DNA from: Delftia sp. PS-11
Lineage (GTDB): Bacteria > Pseudomonadota > Gammaproteobacteria > Burkholderiales > Burkholderiaceae_C
Direction: 5' to 3'
Assembly: GCF_029870285.1 (NCBI RefSeq)
Contig: NZ_JACSYA010000010.1
Span: 1 to 64,000, forward strand
Length of the DNA: 64,000 bases
This document shows positions 19,903 through 33,737 of this stretch, one piece after another (the stretch's first letter is position 1; each line of letters starts with the position of its first letter). The position numbers and the translations under genes were made by a program. The notes beneath the pieces are model-generated. The model worked only from the letters and a program-made list of their open reading frames with translations, was not told where the DNA came from and searched no databases.

Positions 19903-20655
19903 ATGCATTCGCCCGCCGCCACTGTCCACCCGCCCCGTTTCATCCACGATCTGGCGTGGACCCTGCTGGCCATGGCCCTGGTCATCGCCTGGGACGCGCT
20001 GGCGCTGGATCGCAGCTTCGCCCACTGGTTCGGCGACGCCACAGGCTTCGCGCTGCGCTCGGACTGGTTCCTGGTCAATATCGCCCATGAGGGTGCACGC
20101 CGCGCTGCCTGGCTGGTGGTGCTGGTGCTGACACTATGCGTGTGGAAGCCGTTCGGCGTGATGCGCCAGCTGCCCCACGCGCGGCGCGTGCAGCTGGTGG
20201 TTGGCATTCTGGTGTCGCTGGCCGTGATCTCGACGCTGAAGTACTTCAGCACGACCAGCTGCCCCTGGGATCTGGCCGAGTTCGGCGGCGTGGCGCGCTA
20301 TGTATCGCACTGGTCGCTGGGACTGGCCGATGGTGGCCCGGGCCATTGCTTCCCTGCCGGGCATGCCTCCACGGGCTTTGCCTTCGTGGCCGGATATTTC
20401 GCGCTGCGCCGCCACGCGCCACGCGCCGCGCGGCTGTGGCTGGCCTGCGCCCTGGTGGTCGGCCTGCTGATGGGCCTGGCCCAGCAGATGCGCGGCGCCC
20501 ATTTCATGAGCCACACACTGTGGACCGGCTGGCTGTGCTGGGCCACGGGCTGGGTCTGCGACCTCGTGGCCACGCGTCTGTCCTGGCGCAGCGAAGGCAC
20601 GGGCGACTCGCACTGGCCCGCCACACCCGAACAGGCATCGCAGACCGTTTCCTAG
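19903..20655 (+). CDS. PAP2-family phosphatase (membrane lipid phosphatase)
   Basis: An integral membrane phosphatase of about 250 residues with six hydrophobic segments. The three PAP2 motifs are recognisable: a variant of the first around KYFSTTSCPW, CFPAGHAS, and RGAHFMSHTLW with the catalytic His. Such proteins dephosphorylate lipid A, phosphatidylglycerophosphate or undecaprenyl pyrophosphate. An alternative ATG at 19882 lies almost against the PmrA-like box, so the start at 19903 is preferred. Divergent placement from a PmrAB-like system suggests envelope remodelling. Confidence 0.87.
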   Translation: MHSPAATVHPPRFIHDLAWTLLAMALVIAWDALALDRSFAHWFGDATGFALRSDWFLVNIAHEGARRAAWLVVLVLTLCVWKPFGVMRQLPHARRVQLVVGILVSLAVISTLKYFSTTSCPWDLAEFGGVARYVSHWSLGLADGGPGHCFPAGHASTGFAFVAGYFALRRHAPRAARLWLACALVVGLLMGLAQQMRGAHFMSHTLWTGWLCWATGWVCDLVATRLSWRSEGTGDSHWPATPEQASQTVS

Positions 20656-20687
20656 TTCTCCAAACACTCCAACGCCGCCCCACAGAC

Positions 20688-21248
20688 ATGCTGCCCTTCG
20701 ATCCAGCACTCTTTCTGCTGTTCAATGCCAACGCGCAAACGCCCGCTGCATCGATCGCCATCGCCAACGCCATCTCCTCCTGGCTGCCCACGCTGAGTGC
20801 CGTGCCGGTCGTGCTGGGGCTGGCCCTGGGCTCCAAGGCCCTGCGCCGCACCCTGGTGCTGGCCCTGGCATCCATGCTGGTGGCCTGGGCCGTGGCCCGG
20901 CTGATCCGCTGGGGCTTTCCCACGCCGAGGCCGGCGCAGCTGGGCATGGGCATGCAGTGGATAGAGCACGCACTGCGCGCCAGCTTCCCCAGCATGCACG
21001 CCACGGGAGCCTTCGCGCTGGCCCAGGCGCTGAGCCTGGGCTGCACGCGCCACCGCCGCTGGATCATAGTGGCAGCCTGGATCCTGGCACTGGCCATGGC
21101 CTGGAGCCGCGTGCACCTGGGCGTGCACTTTCCTTCGGACGTGCTCGGCGGCGCCCTGGTGGGCATGGCCAGCGCCGCCCTGGTATGGCGCAGCGCGCTG
21201 TGGCTGCGCCGCCGTGCGGGTATGCTGCGCCCGGGACAGGCACAGTAG
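20688..21248 (+). CDS. PAP2-family phosphatase
   Basis: A second PAP2 membrane phosphatase of 186 residues, 32 bp after the first and probably in the same operon. The motifs are textbook: FPTPRP, SFPSMHA and SRVHLGVHFPSDVLGG with both catalytic His residues. It has five or six hydrophobic segments, and the overall size fits undecaprenyl-pyrophosphate or phosphatidylglycerophosphate phosphatases. The two tandem paralogs are only distantly similar by eye and so probably have different substrates. Confidence 0.92.
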   Translation: MLPFDPALFLLFNANAQTPAASIAIANAISSWLPTLSAVPVVLGLALGSKALRRTLVLALASMLVAWAVARLIRWGFPTPRPAQLGMGMQWIEHALRASFPSMHATGAFALAQALSLGCTRHRRWIIVAAWILALAMAWSRVHLGVHFPSDVLGGALVGMASAALVWRSALWLRRRAGMLRPGQAQ

Positions 21249-21269
21249 CGCAGGCCGTCACACAGCCTG

Positions 21270-22706
<1,437 letters not shown>

Positions 22707-23063
22707 GGATGTCTCTCTCGCTGAGAATTTGTAATCGGGTTTCAATTCTCACACGAATGCGGTTACATCCCGGCAACATCCCGCCTGGGCATGCAGCCAT
22801 CGGGCCCAGAGCCTGTGCCGGGCAGAAAGCACCCCCGGTTTTCCTTTTTGAACCTTGGCTGCCGTGGATTGTTCGCTCCTGTTTTTGACACCCATCACAC
22901 CGCATGCCGCGCATGGCTGCAGCCTGCGGTGAAAGCAGTTTTTCCTGTGGGCAGCGCAATGCGTGCGGCCAGGCCTGTCGAACAGGCGACAGCCTTTGGC
23001 AGCATGCACGGGTTCAATGGCCCCTGCGTACGCCTTTCGATTCACCAACGACAGGAGACAGAC
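22707..23063. other. 357-bp intergenic region with divergent promoters
   Basis: This gap separates pyk (leftward) from the cyclase gene (rightward) and must hold both promoters. A small hairpin GCCTGT-CGA-ACAGGC lies at 22973-22987. No convincing gene, tRNA or riboswitch is visible, although one frame stays open through the right half as an upstream extension of the cyclase gene. Confidence 0.5.
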
Positions 23064-24047
23064 ATGGGACATGCTCACGACCATGGACACACGCACCACG
23101 ATGCCCCCCGAATGGAAGAGTTGCTCAGGGACGCTCCCAGCAACTGGGGGCGCTGGGGTCCCGACGACGAGGTAGGCGCGTTGAACTTCCTGACGCCCGC
23201 CGAAGTGCTGCGCGGAGCAGCCCATATCCGCTCGGGTGAGACCTTCACGCTGCAGCGCCTGATCGGCGACCCGCGCGGCGACCCGGTCTGGCCGGGCCGC
23301 ACGCCTGCCGAGCGCACCATGGTGCTCGACGAATCGAGCTGGGACGGCGCCGATGCCCCCCAGTTCCCCGGCGGACTGCACTATGCGGACGACAAGATCG
23401 ACGCCTTCCTGCAGGGCTCGACCCAGTACGACGCGCTGGGCCATGTCTGGTATGGCGGACGCATCTGGAACGGCTACGACGCGCGCACCACCATCGGCGG
23501 CCTGGACAAGGCCAGCGTCGAGGCGCTGGGCGCGCGCGGCATCGCCGGGCGCGGCGTGCTGCTGGACATGGCACGCCACCGGGGCAAGCCGGCCCTGGAG
23601 CGCGCCGAGACCTTCACGCATGAGGACCTGATGGCCTGCGCCCAGGCCCAGGGCCACCGCATCGAAAAGCACGACATCCTCATCATCCGCACCAACTTCC
23701 TGAGCGGCTTCTACCAGGACCCCGACCACTTCTACACCGACTTCTGCGAGCCCGGCCTGACCTACTCGCCCGAACTGGTGCGCTGGTTCCACGAGATGGA
23801 GATCCCCAACCTCGTGACGGACACCATCGCCAACGAGGTCACCATGGACCCCGTGCACGGCGTGGCCCTGCCGCTGCACTGCGCGCTGATGCGCAACCTG
23901 GGCGTAACGCTGACCGAGATCTGCGACCTGGAAACACTCGCTGACAGCTGCGCCAGCGACGGGCGCTACACCTTCCTCTATGTCGCTGCGCCGCTGAAGA
24001 TCCACCGTGCCACCGGCTCGCCCGTCAACCCCGTGGTGATCAAATGA
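23064..24047 (+). CDS. Cyclase-family protein (kynurenine formamidase-like fold)
   Basis: A protein of 327 residues of the PF04199 cyclase/formamidase family, metal-dependent amidases and hydrolases. The N-terminal ten residues are unusually His-rich (HAHDHGHTHHD). The opening NWGRWGPDDEVGALNFLTP and the central DALGHVWYGG are typical; the second contains a likely metal ligand. ACAGGAG lies upstream of the ATG at 23064. Its stop overlaps the start of an acyl-CoA ligase gene (ATGA), so the two proteins are made together. The substrate is unknown. Confidence 0.85.
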   Translation: MGHAHDHGHTHHDAPRMEELLRDAPSNWGRWGPDDEVGALNFLTPAEVLRGAAHIRSGETFTLQRLIGDPRGDPVWPGRTPAERTMVLDESSWDGADAPQFPGGLHYADDKIDAFLQGSTQYDALGHVWYGGRIWNGYDARTTIGGLDKASVEALGARGIAGRGVLLDMARHRGKPALERAETFTHEDLMACAQAQGHRIEKHDILIIRTNFLSGFYQDPDHFYTDFCEPGLTYSPELVRWFHEMEIPNLVTDTIANEVTMDPVHGVALPLHCALMRNLGVTLTEICDLETLADSCASDGRYTFLYVAAPLKIHRATGSPVNPVVIK

Positions 24048-25696
24048 GCCCAAGGCAGCGGCCCTGGCTGGACCTGTACGCGCCAGGCCAGCCCGCCGAG
24101 ATCGTGCCGCGCTTCACGAACATGCTGGACATGTTCGAGTCCTCGCTGCGGGCAGCCCCGGATCTGCCGATCCTGCGCTACTTCGATGGCACGCTGAGCC
24201 TGCGCGCGCTGGACCAGGCCGCCGATGCGCTGGCCCATGCGCTGCAGGCGCGCGGCTTTGCGGCCGGCGACCGGCTGGCGCTGTACACGCAGAACAACCC
24301 GGCCTTCGTCATCGGCCTGGTGGCGGCCTGGAAGCTCGGCGGCATGGCCGTGCCCGTCAACCCCATGAACCGCCAGCGCGAGCTGCGCCACATTCTGGAG
24401 GACTGCGGCGCACAGGCCCTGCTGTGCCTGGACCAGCTGTATCTGGACGTGGCGCGCGAAGTGCGCGAGGCCGGCGGGCTGCCGCTGGCGACTGTGGTCA
24501 CCAGCTCGGCACTGGACTGGCAGACACGCTGCGACGCGCGCGTGCTCGGCGATGGCCCGCGCCTGCCCGTGGCCGAGGGCGCGCTGGACCTGCTCGCGCT
24601 GGCGCGGGCTGGCGGGCAGCCCCTGCCGCTGGCGCACCGCCCTGCGGCGCACGACACGGCCGTGATCACCTACACCTCGGGCACCACGGGCCGGCCCAAG
24701 GGCGCCATGAACACGCATGGCAACCTGGCCTTCAACGCCCAGACCTACCGCGACTGGATCGGCCTGGGGCCGGGCGACAGCGTCCTGGGCCTGGCGCCGC
24801 TGTTCCACATCACCGGCCTGGTCGGCCATGTGGCCCTGGCCCTGCTGGTGCCCTGCCCCCTGGTGCTCAGCCACCGCTTCCAGCCCGAGGTCATGCTGGA
24901 CTCCATCCGCGAGCACCGGCCCAGCTTCACCATCGGCGCCATCACGGCCTTTCTCGCGCTCATGCACCACCGAGGCGTTTCGCGCGGGGACTTCTCCAGC
25001 TTCAAGGCCCTGTATTCGGGCGGCGCGCCCATCGCACCGGCTGTGGCCGATGCCTTCGAGCAGCTATCGGGCCTGCCCATCCACAACGCTTTCGGCATGA
25101 CCGAGACCTGCTCGCCCACCCATTTCGTGCCGCTGGGCGCGCGCGCGCCCGTGGACCCGGCATCAGGGGCACTGTCGATTGGCGTGCCGGTCTATGACAC
25201 GGTGGCGCGCATCCTCGACGACAAGGACCGCGAGGTGGCGCCCGGCGAGATCGGGGAGATCGTCTCGTCCGGCCCCCAGATCATGGCCGGCTACTGGAAC
25301 CTGCCCGAAGCCACGGCCACGGCCCTGTTCGAAGGCGGCATGCGCACCGGGGATGTGGGCTTCATGGACGAAAACGGCTGGTTCTACCTGGTCGACCGCA
25401 AGAAGGACATGATCAACGCAGGGGGCTACAAGGTCTGGCCGCGCGAGGTCGAAGACGTTCTCTACACCCACCCTGCCGTGCGCGAGGCCGCCGTGGTCGG
25501 CGTTCCCGACGGCTACCGCGGCGAAACCGTCAAGGCCGTGGTCTCGCTCAAAGCCGGCTGCCAGGCCACGCCCGAGGAGCTGATCGCCCACTGCAGGCAG
25601 GCCATGGCCGCCTACAAATACCCGCGCATCGTCGAACTGCGCGAGGAACTGCCCAAGACCGTGACCGGCAAGATCCTGCGGCGCGAACTGCGCTGA
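24044..25696 (+). CDS. AMP-dependent acyl-CoA synthetase/ligase
   Basis: A ligase of 550 residues with the adenylate-forming motifs ITYTSGTTGRPKG, AFGMTETCSPT, MRTGDVGFMDENG and TGKILRRELR with the catalytic Lys near the C-terminus. It is translationally coupled to the preceding cyclase-family gene. The pairing suggests hydrolysis of a cyclic or amide substrate followed by CoA activation of the acid formed, which is inference. Substrate class (aromatic, short or medium chain) cannot be read from the sequence. Confidence 0.9.
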   Translation: MSPRQRPWLDLYAPGQPAEIVPRFTNMLDMFESSLRAAPDLPILRYFDGTLSLRALDQAADALAHALQARGFAAGDRLALYTQNNPAFVIGLVAAWKLGGMAVPVNPMNRQRELRHILEDCGAQALLCLDQLYLDVAREVREAGGLPLATVVTSSALDWQTRCDARVLGDGPRLPVAEGALDLLALARAGGQPLPLAHRPAAHDTAVITYTSGTTGRPKGAMNTHGNLAFNAQTYRDWIGLGPGDSVLGLAPLFHITGLVGHVALALLVPCPLVLSHRFQPEVMLDSIREHRPSFTIGAITAFLALMHHRGVSRGDFSSFKALYSGGAPIAPAVADAFEQLSGLPIHNAFGMTETCSPTHFVPLGARAPVDPASGALSIGVPVYDTVARILDDKDREVAPGEIGEIVSSGPQIMAGYWNLPEATATALFEGGMRTGDVGFMDENGWFYLVDRKKDMINAGGYKVWPREVEDVLYTHPAVREAAVVGVPDGYRGETVKAVVSLKAGCQATPEELIAHCRQAMAAYKYPRIVELREELPKTVTGKILRRELR

Positions 25697-25887
25697 GACC
25701 GCCCACACGCTGCGCGCGAGAAATCAGACGGGTCGTATTGCCCGTGGCCGCAACGGCCCATACCATTGGCCTTTTGCCCTGCGGCCTGCGCGCCGCAGCT
25801 CCAGCCAAGCCCACTGCGCTCCCTCCGGTGCCTGTACATGCCCAGCCAGACATCCACAGCTTTGCATGCACACACAAGGAAGGAAAC

Positions 25888-27165
25888 ATGCACCATCGCA
25901 GAGAGTTCATACTTGGCGCCCTCGCGGCCTCGGCACTGGCCGCCTGCGGCGGGGGAGGCAGCGACGCGCAAGCCCCCAACCGCTACCGCCAGGCCAACCT
26001 GCTGGCCAGCCACGCGCGCTATGGCGCCCGCTTCACCGAGCCCGATTTCATCAACGGCTGGGGCATTGCCATCCGTCCGGCTGGCGCGGGCGGGCATTTC
26101 TGGGTAGGCGGCGGCGGCACCTCATGGCAGTACCTGGGCGATGTCACGCGATCGCCTGACCAGGCCATGCGCACACTGCGCCAGGATGGCCTGCGCAAGG
26201 TGACGGTGCCGGGCGCGGACTCGCAGACCAGCGATGACAGCGCCGGCAAGGTCACGGGCGTGGTCTACAACGGCACCCCCCTGGACTCTGCGCTGTTTCG
26301 CGTGCGCAACCAGCCCGCCGGCGGGCGCGTGCTCGATGGCTCGGCGCGTTTTGTCTTCGTGACCGACAGCGGCAGCGTCAGCGCCTGGACCGAGCGCGAC
26401 GCACAGACCGGCGCCATCGTGCGCGTGGACGGCCCGGCCATCGAAGTCTTCAATGGCGCGGACCAGGGCATGCAGTTTTTCGGTGCCGCGCTGCACACGG
26501 GCCGCTGGGACCGGCTGTGGCTGGCCGACTTCGGCGACCAGCCACAGATCCGCACCCTGAATGCGCAATGGCAGCTGGTGCCCACCCAGGGCTTTGCCAA
26601 CCCCTTCGGCAGCGGGCCCGGGGGCGCCCTGCGGCCCGGCGATCCCGCGCCCTTCAACATCCAGGTCGTCAATGACGGCAAGCATGACCGCGTCTTCGTG
26701 CTGTATGCCAACAGCCAGCCCGACCCGCAGGATGCCAGCGCCTTCTACGCGGGCGAAGAGGACTCCATGGCCGCCGGCGCAGAAGCCGCCACGGGCAACC
26801 GGCCTGCGCGCGGCAAGCTGGCCGAGTTCGACCTGGAGGGCCGCCTGGTGCGCATCTATGCCGATGACGGACGGCTCAATGCGCCCTGGGGCGTGGCCAT
26901 CGCACCGCCCGATTTCGGCCCGCTCTCGGGCCGGCTGCTGGTGGGCAACTTCGGCGGCGCAGGCCGCATCTGCGCCTTCGATCTGGACAATGGCCGCTAT
27001 CTGGACGATCTGCGCGACCTGCAGGACCGCCCCGTCGCCATCGAGGGACTCTGGGCGCTGCAGTTCGGCAACGGCGTGGCCCTGGGCGACAGCAACGCCC
27101 TGTACTTCGCAGCCGGCCCCGCCGATGAAACCGAAGGCCTGTTCGGTTCGCTGCGGCTGCCCTGA
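25888..27165 (+). CDS. TIGR03118-like lipoprotein of unknown function
   Basis: A secreted protein of 425 residues with a lipoprotein signal (LAASALAAC, lipid-modified Cys near 20) followed by GGGG. The body, with repeated strand-turn patterns such as FVFVTDSGSVSAW, LWLADFGDQPQIRTL and GRLLVGNFGGAGRICAFD, looks like a beta-propeller and resembles the TIGR03118 family. AAGGAAGGAA precedes the ATG. It is probably anchored in the outer or inner membrane facing the periplasm. Nothing nearby suggests a specific partner. Confidence 0.78.
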   Translation: MHHRREFILGALAASALAACGGGGSDAQAPNRYRQANLLASHARYGARFTEPDFINGWGIAIRPAGAGGHFWVGGGGTSWQYLGDVTRSPDQAMRTLRQDGLRKVTVPGADSQTSDDSAGKVTGVVYNGTPLDSALFRVRNQPAGGRVLDGSARFVFVTDSGSVSAWTERDAQTGAIVRVDGPAIEVFNGADQGMQFFGAALHTGRWDRLWLADFGDQPQIRTLNAQWQLVPTQGFANPFGSGPGGALRPGDPAPFNIQVVNDGKHDRVFVLYANSQPDPQDASAFYAGEEDSMAAGAEAATGNRPARGKLAEFDLEGRLVRIYADDGRLNAPWGVAIAPPDFGPLSGRLLVGNFGGAGRICAFDLDNGRYLDDLRDLQDRPVAIEGLWALQFGNGVALGDSNALYFAAGPADETEGLFGSLRLP

Positions 27166-27201
27166 CCGCTGCACAAGGAATACGCCGCACGGCAGGCGGC
27201 A

Positions 27202-27978
27202 TCAAACCAGCCCATGCGACAGCAGATAGGTGATCGCATGGGCCACCATGGCGGCCTCCAGGCCATAGCGCCAGAACAGGAATCCGGCCACCGTGCCATG
27301 CACCAGCTCGAACAGCAGCAGCTGGGTCACCAGCACCCCGGACAGCCCGCCCCACAGGCCCCAGGCCAGCGCCAGCTGCACCAGGGACCACAGCAGGGAA
27401 GACAGCAGCACGGCCCACCACCCCAGCTGCCAGCCGGGGCGCCGGTCCGTGCGCCCGCTCAGGCGCCAAAGAATCCACATCACCAGCGTCATGCCGCCCA
27501 GGCGCATGACCAGCTCGGACGTGATGCCGGCATACAGCAGCTTGGCGCCCAGCGGCATGGCATAGACAGGATCGATCTGGGTGAGGTTGTCGGGCCAGAC
27601 CAGTGCCAGGGTCACCAGCCAGGCCGCGCCGACCACGCCGCCGGCCACCCCTGGCAAGGCCAGGTAGCGCAGCGCGCGCTGTGGCGAGCGGCCCGCGACC
27701 CAGGTGGTGAGCAAGGGCGCAGACAGTCCGACACTGGGCCCCAGGCGCACGCCCAGGCCCACGGGCAGCGCCAGCACCAGCGCCAGCACGGCAATGCCCG
27801 CCTCCGGGATGAACAGGTGTGCGACCGGTGTATCCAGGGAGCGCATCCATTGCGGCAGCACCAGCCAGGCCAGGGCCGCCACGCCCGGCATGCCGAGCAG
27901 CCACAGCACCGCAAAAATGCGCCAGCTCAGGCGGGGCAAGGCCGGGAGCAGAGAGGCTGGGGCCGGTGGGGGCGGCAT
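27202..27978 (-). CDS. CPBP-like intramembrane protease homolog with altered active site
   Basis: A protein of 258 residues with about seven or eight hydrophobic segments. Motif 2 of CPBP proteases is present as FELVH (FxxxH), and a third His occurs in AMVAHAITY. Motif 1, normally EExxxR, reads SELVMR, so the first catalytic Glu is Ser. The protein may be an inactive or specialised member. It follows pepP by 32 bp on the same strand. No ribosome-binding site is clear at the ATG at 27978. Confidence 0.65.
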   Translation of the reverse strand: MPPPPAPASLLPALPRLSWRIFAVLWLLGMPGVAALAWLVLPQWMRSLDTPVAHLFIPEAGIAVLALVLALPVGLGVRLGPSVGLSAPLLTTWVAGRSPQRALRYLALPGVAGGVVGAAWLVTLALVWPDNLTQIDPVYAMPLGAKLLYAGITSELVMRLGGMTLVMWILWRLSGRTDRRPGWQLGWWAVLLSSLLWSLVQLALAWGLWGGLSGVLVTQLLLFELVHGTVAGFLFWRYGLEAAMVAHAITYLLSHGLV

Positions 27979-28010
27979 GGCAGCAGCAAAGGGATACCGG
28001 GGCGCGGGGC

Positions 28011-29393
28011 TCAGCCGCGCATCAGCGCCTCGATCTCGTCGGGCTCCACGGGAACGCCGCGCGTGATCAACTCGCAACCGGTTTCGGTGACGATGGCATC
28101 GTCCTCGATGCGAATGCCGATATGGTGGAACTGTTCGGGCACACCCGCCGCAGGGCGCACATACAGGCCCGGCTCGATAGTCGTCACCATGCCGGGGCGC
28201 AGGATGCGGCTGGGCCGGTTGGTGATGGTCTCGCCCGACAGCGGGTCCTTGCGCTCGTGGGACTGGCCCAGCTCCGAAGGCTCGACATAGCTGCCGCAGT
28301 CATGCACATCCATGCCCAGCCAGTGGCCCGTGCGGTGCATGTAGAACTGGAAGAAGGCGCGCTGCTCGATCACATCCTGGGCGTTGCCATGGACGCGCCG
28401 GTCCAGCAGGCCCAGATCCAGCAGGCCCTGCGCCAGCACGGCCACGGTGGCATCGTGCGGATCGGTGAAGCGCGCGCCAGCGCGCGTGGCCGCCACGGCC
28501 GCCTTCTGGCTCTCCAGCACCAGCTCATAGAGCGCGCGCTGCGGCCCCGTGAACCGGCCATCCGCCGGAAAGGTGCGCGTGATGTCGCTGGCGTAGCCAT
28601 CCAGTTCGCAGCCCGCATCGATCAGCACCAGCTCGCCCGCGCGCACGGGCGCCTTGTCGGCCTGATAGTGCAGCACGCAGGCATTGGCGCCCGCCGCCAC
28701 GATGGAGCCATAGGCCACATACTGCGCTCCCTGCTGGCGGAATTCGTGCAGCAGTTCGGCATCCAGGTGGTACTCGCGCACCTCCTGGCCTGCGCGCAGC
28801 ATGCGCGCCGAGCGCTGCATGGCGCGGACATGGGCCTGGGCGCTGATGGCGGCGGCACGCCGCATGATGTCCTGCTCGTGCCCATCCTTGACCAGACGCA
28901 TCTCGTCGAGCAGCGTGCACAGGTCGCCCTGCTCAGAGGGACACAGCGCGCCAAAGCGCGTACGCGCGCGCACCGGAGCCAGCCAGCCCTCCACGCGCAG
29001 CGCCAGGCCCTCATGCGTGGCGAACGGATACCACAGGCGGCTGCGGTTTTCCAGCAGGCGCGGCAGGCGGGCGTCGATCTCGGCGCTGGAAAACGCCTGG
29101 GTCACGCCCAGGGTGGCCACGGCGGCCTCCGGGCCCAGGCGAATGCCGTCCCAGATCTCGCGCTCCAGGTCCTTGGGCTGGCAAAACAGCGTGCTCGAAC
29201 CATCGGCGCACAGCACCAGGCAGGCGTTGGGTTCGGAAAAGCCCGTCAGGTAGTAGAAATAGCTGTCATGGCGGTACAGATAGCCGGTGTCCCGGTTGCG
29301 GGAGCGCTCGGGGGCGGTGGGGATGATGGCAATGGCGCCGGCGCCCAACTGGGCGGCCAGGCGTGCGCGGCGTTGGGCGTACACAGAGGTCAT
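28011..29393 (-). CDS. pepP: Xaa-Pro aminopeptidase (aminopeptidase P, M24B)
   Basis: A cytosolic dimanganese peptidase of 460 residues that removes an N-terminal residue before proline. An N-terminal aminopeptidase-P domain (DSYFYYLTGF) is followed by the pita-bread domain. The metal ligands lie in LIDAGCELDGYASDITRTF (two Asp), HRTGHWLGMDVHD (His), TTIEPGLYV and GIRIEDD (two Glu). The ATG at 29393 is the natural family start; the much longer open frame upstream belongs to another gene's antisense space. A hairpin and the murU-like gene precede it. Confidence 0.95.
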   Translation of the reverse strand: MTSVYAQRRARLAAQLGAGAIAIIPTAPERSRNRDTGYLYRHDSYFYYLTGFSEPNACLVLCADGSSTLFCQPKDLEREIWDGIRLGPEAAVATLGVTQAFSSAEIDARLPRLLENRSRLWYPFATHEGLALRVEGWLAPVRARTRFGALCPSEQGDLCTLLDEMRLVKDGHEQDIMRRAAAISAQAHVRAMQRSARMLRAGQEVREYHLDAELLHEFRQQGAQYVAYGSIVAAGANACVLHYQADKAPVRAGELVLIDAGCELDGYASDITRTFPADGRFTGPQRALYELVLESQKAAVAATRAGARFTDPHDATVAVLAQGLLDLGLLDRRVHGNAQDVIEQRAFFQFYMHRTGHWLGMDVHDCGSYVEPSELGQSHERKDPLSGETITNRPSRILRPGMVTTIEPGLYVRPAAGVPEQFHHIGIRIEDDAIVTETGCELITRGVPVEPDEIEALMRG

Positions 29394-29433
29394 CCGGCTA
29401 TCGTACTGCCGTCCGGCCCTGTGTACAGCGCTG

Positions 29434-29460
29434 TCCCCCCGGCTTCGCACGCCGGGGGGA
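29434..29460 (-). terminator. Strong hairpin between murU-like gene and pepP
   Basis: A perfect 10-bp stem TCCCCCCGGC / GCCGGGGGGA encloses a 7-nt loop, 85 bp after the murU-like stop. No T-run follows, so it may be an attenuating or mRNA-stabilising structure rather than a simple terminator. Confidence 0.45.
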
Positions 29461-29544
29461 CGCCAGGCATGCAGCAATGCGCTGCTTCCTGCGCGAAAGA
29501 GCAAGCCGCAGAAATGAACGCGCAGCAGGCGCCGGATGCCGGAT

Positions 29545-30315
29545 TCAGTGCTGCGCGTTGAGCTGGGCCAGCCGCTCGGGCGTGCCCACATCGGTCCAGC
29601 GGCCCACGTACAGTGTGGCGCCCACCTGGCCCTGCGCCATGGCACGGCGCAGCAACGGCGCCAGCGGCGCGCGCAGGCCGTGTGGGTTGCCCTCGGGGAT
29701 GTCGCACCAGGGCGGGGCAAACAGCTCGGCACGCAGCAGCGCGATGGTGCTGTAGGTATGGCGCGGCTGCGCCTCGCCCTCGGGCCAGTCGCGTGCCAGG
29801 CCCTGGGCATCGATGCCGAAATCGCCACGAGGATGATGGACCGGATTGGGCACCAGCCACAGATGGGCCAGCCGGCCGCTGGCCGCGAAGTCGCGTGCGG
29901 CCTCGAACGGGAAACCGAAATCGGGCGCATGCACATCGCCGGCAGCCAGCCAGAACACCGGCCCCAGCTGAGGCAAAGCGCGCGCGATGCCGCCTGCCGT
30001 CTCGAAGGCCTGCTCGGGCTCGGGCGAATAGGCCAGCGCCAGGCGCTCGCCAAAGCGCGGGCCGAAGCGCGCAGGAATCTGCGCGCCCAGCCAGCCCGTA
30101 TTGACCACGGCGCGGCGCACGCCGGCCTGGGCCAGCGCCTGCATGTGGTGCTGCAGCAGGGGCTGGCCCTGCACGGCCAGCAGCGGCTTGGGCGTGATAT
30201 CGGTCAGCGGCCGCATGCGCTCGCCACGGCCCGCAGCCAGCAGCATGGCGGGAGGCTGTTCGGTCAGCACAAGAGGCTCGGCAGCAGGACGGGAAGCAGG
30301 CAGCGAATCAGTCAT
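29545..30315 (-). CDS. Nucleotidyltransferase, MurU-like (MurNAc-1-phosphate uridylyltransferase)
   Basis: A sugar-phosphate nucleotidyltransferase of 256 residues. The signature AAGRGERMRPLTDITPKPLL binds the nucleotide, and GRWTDVGTPERL closes the domain as in MurU and related enzymes. MurU recycles peptidoglycan sugars into UDP-MurNAc. Its usual partner, the kinase AmgK, is not adjacent here. The ATG at 30315 is 117 bp upstream of the divergent transketolase start. The assignment to MurU rather than another glucose-1-phosphate-type transferase is probable, not certain. Confidence 0.78.
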   Translation of the reverse strand: MTDSLPASRPAAEPLVLTEQPPAMLLAAGRGERMRPLTDITPKPLLAVQGQPLLQHHMQALAQAGVRRAVVNTGWLGAQIPARFGPRFGERLALAYSPEPEQAFETAGGIARALPQLGPVFWLAAGDVHAPDFGFPFEAARDFAASGRLAHLWLVPNPVHHPRGDFGIDAQGLARDWPEGEAQPRHTYSTIALLRAELFAPPWCDIPEGNPHGLRAPLAPLLRRAMAQGQVGATLYVGRWTDVGTPERLAQLNAQH

Positions 30316-30432
30316 GGAGCGCAACTGTAGACCATGGCTGGCGGCCATTGCCCCACGCGGGCGGCCCGAAAACCCCAGTCCTCTAAAATGTCGGGCTTAT
30401 TCTGATTACCCCCTCCTTTACGGAGCGCCCTG

Positions 30433-33587
<3,155 letters not shown>

Positions 33588-33605
33588 TCCTGGGCGCGAA
33601 CCCCT

Positions 33606-33664
33606 GCAGGGCCTGGCAAAGGCCCTGCATCAGGCCGGCATCGGACGCGATGCCGGCCTTTTTT
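33606..33664 (+). terminator. Tandem hairpins terminating gap
   Basis: A first hairpin GCAGGGCC/GGCCCTGC (33606-33628) is followed by a 12-bp stem AGGCCGGCATCG/CGATGCCGGCCT with loop GACG (33632-33659) and a T-run to 33664. The second is a classical intrinsic terminator. Confidence 0.9.
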
Positions 33665-33737
33665 CATGGTACGGGCGGCCACACACTGCGAGAGCTGCTC
33701 GACAAAACGCCCCGCGCCAGCGGCGCATCATGGGCGC

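Noticed and set aside
28011..30053. A 680-residue fusion of an N-terminal domain with aminopeptidase P
   Set aside because: The upstream part is an out-of-frame reading of the MurU-like gene; the peptidase start is at 29393.
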